Shown: in pieces, positions 58,650 through 64,000 of the stretch
Layout: every line of letters starts with the position of its first letter
How positions within the stretch are numbered: position 1 is the first letter of the stretch
From: Saprospiraceae bacterium
Lineage (GTDB): Bacteria; Bacteroidota; Bacteroidia; Chitinophagales; Saprospiraceae
Direction of reading: 5' to 3'
Assembly: GCA_016722285.1 (NCBI GenBank)
Contig: JADKGI010000013.1
Location: forward strand, 62,001 to 126,000
DNA: 64,000 bases
The notes under the pieces: model-generated
The model's database searches: none
Told to the model about the DNA's origin: nothing
What the model saw: the letters and a program-made list of their open reading frames with translations, nothing else
Translations under genes and position numbers: made by a program

Positions 58650-59592
58650 TTAAAGAATATTATTAAGTTGGTAAAGCATATCTTTTGTCATAGAACTTAA
58701 ATCATATTCAGGCACCCAGTTCCAATCCTTTCTTGCCTGCGAATCATCAATAGATTCAGACCACGAAGACGCTATTTCCTGCCTGAAGTCTGGCTTATAA
58801 GAAATAGTAAAATCAGGGATATGTTTTCGGATTTCATCTGCGATTTCGGCGGGTGTAAAAACTCATCGCAGCCAGATTATACCCATATCGGATTGAGATA
58901 TTTTCATTGGGTGTGCTCATCAGGTCAATAGTAGCTTTAATTGCATCTGCCATATACATCATGGGTAGTCGTGTGTCAGATTCTAAAAAACAATCGTAAT
59001 GCTTGTGTTTTAAGGCAGCATGAAATATTTCTACTGCATAATCTGTCGTACCACCTGCCGGCAAAGATTGCCAACCCATGATACCCGGATATCTTACTGA
59101 CCGGACATCAAGGCCATATTTACTATGAAAATAATTACACCACAATTCACCGGTTGATTTGCTGATCCCATATACTGTTGAAGGTAGCAAGGGGACGTTT
59201 TGGTGTGTGTGTTTTCTTGGAGTGGTCTGACCAAATACGGCGATTGTACTCGGAAAAAAAACTTGATCCAGTTTCAGTTCCCTGGCCAGGTCCAGAATTG
59301 CCAGTAATCCATTTAAATTTATATTCCATGTTTTTAATGGATTCCACTCTCCATTTGCAGAAAGAATAGCGGCCATATGGTAAATTTGTGTTATACAACA
59401 GTCGTGGACTATCTCTTTAAGCCTCTGATGATTTAAGATGTCCAGAAACTCAAAAGGCTCAACCGTGACGGCAAGTTTTGTTATATCTGTTGCCAAAACT
59501 GCATTCGTTCCATAAATTTTTCTTAATTCATCGGTAAGAACCCTTCCTATTTGCCCGTTAGCTCCTGTGATTAATATTTTTGTATCTTTCAT
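58650..59592 (-). CDS. tdh: L-threonine 3-dehydrogenase, SDR type (frameshifted)
   Basis: Short-chain dehydrogenase of 313 residues reconstructed. It has NAD-binding ILITGANGQIGRVL, the catalytic Tyr-Lys pair in YGISKSTGE, and VRYPGIMGW. The raw frame ends early because of one extra A in the run 58857-58861; removing it restores MSFTPAEIADEIRKHIPDFT and an ending at 58650. It oxidises threonine to 2-amino-3-oxobutanoate, which Kbl, encoded just downstream, cleaves. This SDR type, not the zinc MDR type, is the usual one in Bacteroidota. Confidence 0.9.
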
Positions 59593-59618
59593 CTCATATT
59601 ATGTTTGGGTATGTTAGC

Positions 59619-59626
59619 CAAAAGTA
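59619..59626 (-). promoter_or_regulatory. Probable -7 promoter box for tdh-kbl
   Basis: The minus strand reads TACTTTTG, matching TAnnTTTG, 27 bases before the tdh ATG. Confidence 0.5.
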
Positions 59627-59709
59627 AATAAGATAATGTTAAAAATTAAACATTTAAAGAGATTTTTCCCGACACAGTTTAATTTACACTTAAAGTATTT
59701 TTCATTTTA

Positions 59710-59717
59710 TACATTTG
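59710..59717 (+). promoter_or_regulatory. Probable -7 promoter box for the SNF2 helicase gene
   Basis: TACATTTG matches TAnnTTTG, 22 bases before the TTG start at 59740. Confidence 0.5.
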
Positions 59718-59739
59718 CGGCAGATATAAAATACAGGCA

Positions 59740-62661
59740 TTGAGTAATTCGGAAACAATAGAAAAATATACAATAGTTTATAATTTATATGGATTAGAAA
59801 ATCAAGAGATTGTATTACCAAATGCTTTTGTATGCAAAATTGACAAAGATGGACAACCTTCCTATATCGAAGCCTTGGCATTGCCTGAGACCATTTTGAG
59901 CTTTGGTATTGATATCAAAGAATCTGTTCACGAAAAACTATTATCGATATGCAATGATCTGAATACAAAATCACTTGAAAATCATTTTAACAGAGGAAGT
60001 AAACGAGAGCTTAAATTATCATCTCTTTTTGAAGATAAAACTACAAAATCAATATTGCAGTCTTATCTGGATAAAAAATTGGTTGGATACTTAACCTTAA
60101 TAAAAGATCATAAGTTGCATATTTGTTTTGATCTTCAACGGAGTATCAAAGCAATCGATGTAATACTAAACTTTGAAAATGAAAGAGCTTCTCCTGACTT
60201 ATTTTTTATTAAAACTCAGACCGGGTTGAGATACACTTTATCATTAAGATTGAATGACATTAAAATTATCCCATGCCATGATTCTGTTTTGATTTTGACC
60301 GATAGACCTTCCTGGATAGTTATAGGAAGGCAAATTATTGAAATTCAGTATATCAACAGCGCCAAGCTAAAACCTTTTTTAAAAAACGAATCCATATTTG
60401 TTCCCGAAAAACTTATCAGAAATTATTTTGAACAATTTATTAAAGACCTTTTAGGTAGTGTTGACATAGAAACCGAAGGTTTTATAATTGAAAAAGTGAC
60501 TGAATTACAAAAATCAACTTTAGTATTTAAATATGATATTTTCAGAAATAAATGGGTTGGAGATATTGTATTTGATTATTCACAATTCAGATTGAATTAT
60601 AGTCATCCCGGTAAAAGAAAAAATACCATTGAATTTGACCAGAATGACAATATAAAAATAAGACAATGCATCCGAAATAGTGAACAAGAAAATAACCTGG
60701 TCCGGAAACTGCTCGATTTAAAGTTGTATGTTAATGAAAATAGTAACATTGATTACGGAACTGAAACTTATGATTTGATTCACTTCAGCACTAAACATTA
60801 TCATGAATTATCAACTTTTCTTATAATTGAAAATCCTGAAATTGATGGGAAAAATATTCAATTTAATGAGATTAAAGTTCAGGAAAGAATAGAGCTGGTT
60901 AATGATTGGTTTGATTTGAAAGGAACTTTGGTAATTGGCAGCGAAACCTATCCAATCTCTAAGTTATTCAGACACATTAGAAATAGTGATCCTTTCTTTG
61001 AGATTTCCAATAAGCAATTTATTATCCTTCCAAAAGAGCTTTTTACCAGGTTTGAGAGTTTGGTTAAATTCAGCATAGAAAATAGTGAATGCTGGAAAAT
61101 TTCTAAAAAGTACCATTCTCTGATTTCTGATGCTAAATGTAACTTTCAATCTTCAACAACAATATTATCTATTTCTGATATTGAATATCACCCATCATCA
61201 AAACTAAGGGCTACACTCCGAACTTATCAGGTAGAAGGTGTAACATGGTTGGTAAATCACAGACTAAATGATCAGGGAGCTTGTCTTGCAGATGATATGG
61301 GTCTTGGAAAAACCTTACAAACTATAGCAGCTTTACTCCATGCAAAAGAAAATATACCAGAATCAGATATTCCGGATAATGAACAATTTCAGTTAAACTT
61401 ATTTGAAAATATTGTTCATAAAAAGAAACAAATGCTTAATGCATTGATTGTACTTCCCGCTTCATTAGTTTTTAACTGGTATGCCGAATTTAAGAAATAT
61501 GCTCCGACTCTGCACGTGCTAAAATATGTCGGAAACAAAAGGCATAAGGCACAAAAAACAATTCTGACTTTTGATGTAATACTTACAACTTACCATACTT
61601 TGATTTCTGATGTTTCAATTTTTAAAGACCTGTATTTTCAATACATAGTTTTGGATGAGAGTCAACAAATTCGAAATAAGAGTTCCAGGATTTTTCAAGT
61701 TGTAAATAATCTGACAGCCAGATCCAGGCTATCTTTAAGCGGTACACCGATAGAAAACTCCCTTTCTGATCTTTGGTCACAAATGGAATTTATTAACCCT
61801 TCAATTTTGGGATCTTTTTCATTTTTTAAAGAAAATTATAAATTTCCAATAGAAAATAATCGGGACCCAATCGCAATTGCAGAATTGAAAACTTTGGTCG
61901 AGCCATTTATTTTACGGAGAACAAAAGAACAAGTAGCCAGTGATCTCCCGGAATTGATAGAAACAATTCACTTTTCTGAAATGTCGTTCGATCAGTCCAA
62001 ATGCTATGAAAGAGAAAAGTCTGCGGCAAGAAACTATTTATTGGGATTGACCAAAACTGTCGGGAACTTTAAGTTTCATGTATTGACATCACTTCTTAAA
62101 CTCAGGCAAATTGCCAATCATCCTTTTATTTCGGACAAAAACTATTCTGGTGATTCGGGAAAATTTGAAGATATTAAAGATATGATAACAACTCTAGTCA
62201 AGTCAAATCACAAAGTCTTAATTTTTTCAGGTTTCTTAAAGCATCTGGATTTGCTTGAAAAATGGCTTATTGAGTGCAAGACAGGATATGTGACCCTAAG
62301 TGGGGAGATGGATTCAGAACAAAGAGAAAATTCAGTCAGAAGTTTCCAGAATAAGGAAGAAACACTTGTTTTTTTACTATCTATAAAAGCAGGTGGCACA
62401 GGCTTGAATCTGACTGGAGCTGAATATGTATTTATACTTGACCCATGGTGGAATCCATTTGTTGAAAAGCAAGCTATCGCAAGGGCACATAGAATAGGTC
62501 AGAACAAAACGGTCATGGTAACTCGATTTATTAGTAAAAATACAGTCGAAGAAAAAATTCTCAAACTTCAGGATAAAAAGAAAATGCTTTCTGATGATAT
62601 CATTGCAAATAATGAATGGGCTGATCTCAATGAGCAGGAATTGATGGATATGCTTGCATAA
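59740..62661 (+). CDS. SNF2/Swi2-family DNA-dependent ATPase (helicase-like)
   Basis: 973 residues. The C-terminal half holds both RecA lobes: CLADDMGLGKTLQTIAALLHA (motif I), VILTTYHTLISD (Ia/II region), YIVLDESQQIRNKSS (motif II, DESQ), LSLSGTPIENSLSDLW (III), FVEKQAIARAHRIGQNKTV and KVLIFSGFLKHLDLLEKW (V/VI). The N-terminal 480 residues are an uncharacterised bacterial SNF2-associated region, with no SWIM zinc finger. Translocates on double-stranded DNA; RapA-like or repair roles are possible. The start is TTG. Confidence 0.88.
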   Translation: MSNSETIEKYTIVYNLYGLENQEIVLPNAFVCKIDKDGQPSYIEALALPETILSFGIDIKESVHEKLLSICNDLNTKSLENHFNRGSKRELKLSSLFEDKTTKSILQSYLDKKLVGYLTLIKDHKLHICFDLQRSIKAIDVILNFENERASPDLFFIKTQTGLRYTLSLRLNDIKIIPCHDSVLILTDRPSWIVIGRQIIEIQYINSAKLKPFLKNESIFVPEKLIRNYFEQFIKDLLGSVDIETEGFIIEKVTELQKSTLVFKYDIFRNKWVGDIVFDYSQFRLNYSHPGKRKNTIEFDQNDNIKIRQCIRNSEQENNLVRKLLDLKLYVNENSNIDYGTETYDLIHFSTKHYHELSTFLIIENPEIDGKNIQFNEIKVQERIELVNDWFDLKGTLVIGSETYPISKLFRHIRNSDPFFEISNKQFIILPKELFTRFESLVKFSIENSECWKISKKYHSLISDAKCNFQSSTTILSISDIEYHPSSKLRATLRTYQVEGVTWLVNHRLNDQGACLADDMGLGKTLQTIAALLHAKENIPESDIPDNEQFQLNLFENIVHKKKQMLNALIVLPASLVFNWYAEFKKYAPTLHVLKYVGNKRHKAQKTILTFDVILTTYHTLISDVSIFKDLYFQYIVLDESQQIRNKSSRIFQVVNNLTARSRLSLSGTPIENSLSDLWSQMEFINPSILGSFSFFKENYKFPIENNRDPIAIAELKTLVEPFILRRTKEQVASDLPELIETIHFSEMSFDQSKCYEREKSAARNYLLGLTKTVGNFKFHVLTSLLKLRQIANHPFISDKNYSGDSGKFEDIKDMITTLVKSNHKVLIFSGFLKHLDLLEKWLIECKTGYVTLSGEMDSEQRENSVRSFQNKEETLVFLLSIKAGGTGLNLTGAEYVFILDPWWNPFVEKQAIARAHRIGQNKTVMVTRFISKNTVEEKILKLQDKKKMLSDDIIANNEWADLNEQELMDMLA

Positions 62662-62708
62662 AATAGTATCAATTAGATTTATTTAATGAGAAATACTGAA
62701 TAAAGTAT

Positions 62709-62716
62709 TACTTTTG
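62709..62716 (+). promoter_or_regulatory. Probable -7 promoter box for the Skp/OmpH gene
   Basis: TACTTTTG matches TAnnTTTG, 28 bases before the ATG at 62745. Confidence 0.5.
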
Positions 62717-62744
62717 TCGCTCTTTTAAATCAAACTTGTAAAAA

Positions 62745-63383
62745 ATGAATTTTAAATCTAAAATAGTTTCATCGAGCTTCGTTTTGTGCTTGTTTTATAT
62801 ATCCTGCAACAAGCCTTCTGAGCAAGCTAACAAAGTAGTTGCTGCCGCCGAAGGTGAAACTTCTGTCAAAATAGTATATATCAATATTGATACTTTATTA
62901 AGTAAATACAATCTATACCTTGATAAAAAATCAGATCTGGAAGCACAGTCTAAAGTAGCAGAAAAGTCTCTTGCTGGTAAACTTGAAGCTTTCAGGAAAA
63001 GGGCTGCAAAATTTCAGCAGGATGTAGCTGAAATTCAGCAAAAAGCCAACACGATAGCTCCGGTTGAATTGAAAAAAATTGAAGAAAGATATGGACGTCA
63101 GCAGCAGGATTTGGTGAGAGAAGAAGAATCTTTGATGAAGCAGAGAGACAATTCAGCATTGGATCTGGATAAGCAACTGCAAGCTACCCAAAAAGATTTA
63201 CAAGAAAAAATCGATGTGTTCTTATCAAAAGTTGCTGATGAAAAAGGATATGATCTGGTTCTTATGAAGGGATCAACAGGAAGTGTCATGTATGGAAGAA
63301 ATACAATAGACATTACGGATGACACGGTAAAAAGACTAAACGAAGAGTATGCTTCTTCCAAGGCTGCTCCAGAAAAAAAATAA
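62745..63383 (+). CDS. OmpH/Skp-family periplasmic chaperone
   Basis: 212 residues with a lipoprotein-type signal (LYISCNKPSEQ). The IVYINIDTLLSKYNLY start is typical of the OmpH family, followed by a long coiled-coil (about 60-150, KKSDLEAQSKVAEKSLAGKL ... QQDLVREEESLMKQRDNSALDL), then VADEKGYDLVLMKGST at the end. Skp holds unfolded outer-membrane proteins in the periplasm. The last codons lie in a 37-bp direct repeat that recurs at 63964. Confidence 0.85.
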   Translation: MNFKSKIVSSSFVLCLFYISCNKPSEQANKVVAAAEGETSVKIVYINIDTLLSKYNLYLDKKSDLEAQSKVAEKSLAGKLEAFRKRAAKFQQDVAEIQQKANTIAPVELKKIEERYGRQQQDLVREEESLMKQRDNSALDLDKQLQATQKDLQEKIDVFLSKVADEKGYDLVLMKGSTGSVMYGRNTIDITDDTVKRLNEEYASSKAAPEKK

Positions 63384-63402
63384 CCCAAAGCCTGCCTGTT
63401 TA
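63366..63402 (+). repeat. 37-bp direct repeat, left copy (Skp gene end)
   Basis: It begins GCTCCAGAAAAAAAATAACC and recurs identically at 63964-64000, up to the window edge. The left copy contains the last six codons of the Skp-like gene including its stop. Confidence 0.92.
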
Positions 63403-63614
63403 ATAGATTAATTCCTGACTTGTCCCAAGTAAATTTAGTGCGATTTTAAATGCTTGATTATCAGTATTATAATGACTTATTTTCATAATTTTACCGCACT
63501 AAAGTGGTATTTTGGCAAGAAAATCAGGGAAGTAATGACCGCATCAAAAGCCAAAGCGGTTCATATATTAGTGTATCAAAAGTTAAAATATAATTAGGGT
63601 GAAAGTACTTTTTT

Positions 63615-63643
63615 CGGAAGAGGGTTGTCTTCCGCCTTTTTTT
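63615..63643 (+). terminator. Rho-independent terminator inside the 549-bp element
   Basis: CGGAAGA/TCTTCCG, with a 6-base loop GGGTTG, is followed by CC and T7. It could end transcription from the Skp gene. Confidence 0.75.
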
Positions 63644-63651
63644 AAGCTTAA

Positions 63652-63683
63652 GAAACAAAACAGCCGATCGGCATTTTTGTTTC
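63652..63683. repeat. Long hairpin within the 549-bp element
   Basis: GAAACAAAA (63652) pairs with TTTTGTTTC (63675-63683) around the palindrome GCCGATCGGC (63663-63672). The two mismatched CA/AT bases leave small internal bulges. It could be a transposase or regulator site, or a second terminator. Confidence 0.7.
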
Positions 63684-63963
63684 AGTTTTTTGCCGTGAGA
63701 AAAGGTTAAAAGCCCGTTGTTTTTGCTGCAGAAAAAGTAAAACTAGTATAATCAGAATTGAAATTTTTAGTTTATAAGCAATGATCAATTGAAATAATTT
63801 CAAATATGCAATGTGTTATACACACATCTAAAAAAAATAGTAGATGGCCAAATCCTAAATCATATAACCCATAAAAGCGTCACCGTAAAGTCAAAGCATA
63901 CTCCAAAAATGGACAAATTGGTGGCTAAATTATTCCCACCGCACTAAAAAGGACAAGTCAGGA

Positions 63964-64000
63964 GCTCCAGAAAAAAAATAACCCAAAGCCTGCCTGTTTA
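63964..64000 (+). repeat. 37-bp direct repeat, right copy at window edge
   Basis: Identical to 63366-63402 over all 37 visible bases; the window ends here, so its full length is not known. It begins two bases after the right inverted repeat of the 549-bp element. Confidence 0.92.

Larger units (their letters stand above)
63414..63962. mobile_element. 549-bp non-autonomous element with terminal inverted repeats
   Basis: It is bounded by perfect 12-bp inverted repeats CCTGACTTGTCC (63414-63425) and GGACAAGTCAGG (63951-63962); both are followed inward by TTTAGTGCG. No transposase is encoded. It is bracketed by the direct repeat that starts at 63366 and 63964, so the duplicated target would be about 48 bp. 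The 5' CCTG and long duplication resemble the IS1634-type element at 20484, so it may be mobilised by a relative. The call is inference from structure. Confidence 0.65.

Overview
The window is a low-GC stretch of chromosome from a member of the Bacteroidota. The Chitinophagia/Saprospiria side of the phylum is likely, but the genus cannot be named from sequence alone. The evidence is a C-terminal type IX secretion (T9SS) sorting domain, repeated TAnnTTTG promoter boxes, a bacillithiol-linked YtxJ protein, a Bacteroidota-type LptE, SDR-type threonine dehydrogenase next to kbl, and an xerC-hpf pair. Most of the window is ordinary housekeeping and accessory chromosome. No rRNA, tRNA or CRISPR array was recognised.

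Layout. 1-7 kb: the first codons of rarA, a TonB-dependent receptor and a very large T9SS-exported repeat protein. 7-20 kb: trmN6, nth, ribD, secA, an AspT-type transporter, a lipoprotein formylglycine-generating enzyme, topA, a TPR protein and lptE. 20.3-22.3 kb: an inactivated IS1634-type element flanked by a 165-bp target duplication. 22.5-28.3 kb: EamA transporter, SET protein, acetyltransferase, msrA-msrB, the agmatine-to-putrescine pair aguB-aguA and small envelope proteins. 28.9-30.4 kb: a damaged IS3-type element. 30.6-38.2 kb: a Na+/solute symporter, galE, a beta-helix lipoprotein paired with a diheme cytochrome, xerC and hpf. 38-43 kb: mnmD, ytxJ, a 48-residue lipoprotein, mpl, a CHAP amidase, and a P-loop NTPase coupled to a membrane protein. 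43-55 kb: ettA, an outer-membrane protein, a glycosyltransferase, ribBA, an HhH protein, cca, dusB, secG and acetyltransferases. 55-64 kb: a pentaheme cytochrome, kbl-tdh (threonine to glycine), a SNF2 helicase, Skp/OmpH, and a 549-bp element with terminal inverted repeats enclosed by a long direct repeat.

Caution for any reader: at least twelve genes, including the essential secA and topA, are broken by one- or two-base length changes, most of them in homopolymers. In each case the family sequence resumes exactly in another frame. The simplest reading is uncorrected long-read or pyrosequencing error rather than real pseudogenes. I give the reconstructed gene spans.

The most interesting signals are the two mobile elements with unusually long target duplications (165 bp, and at least 37 bp), a RibD whose deaminase HAE motif reads HAH, a RibBA whose RibA half has lost all its zinc cysteines, and several small conserved-looking pairs of unknown job (beta-helix plus diheme cytochrome; NTPase plus membrane protein; YtxJ-MnmD plus tiny lipoprotein).
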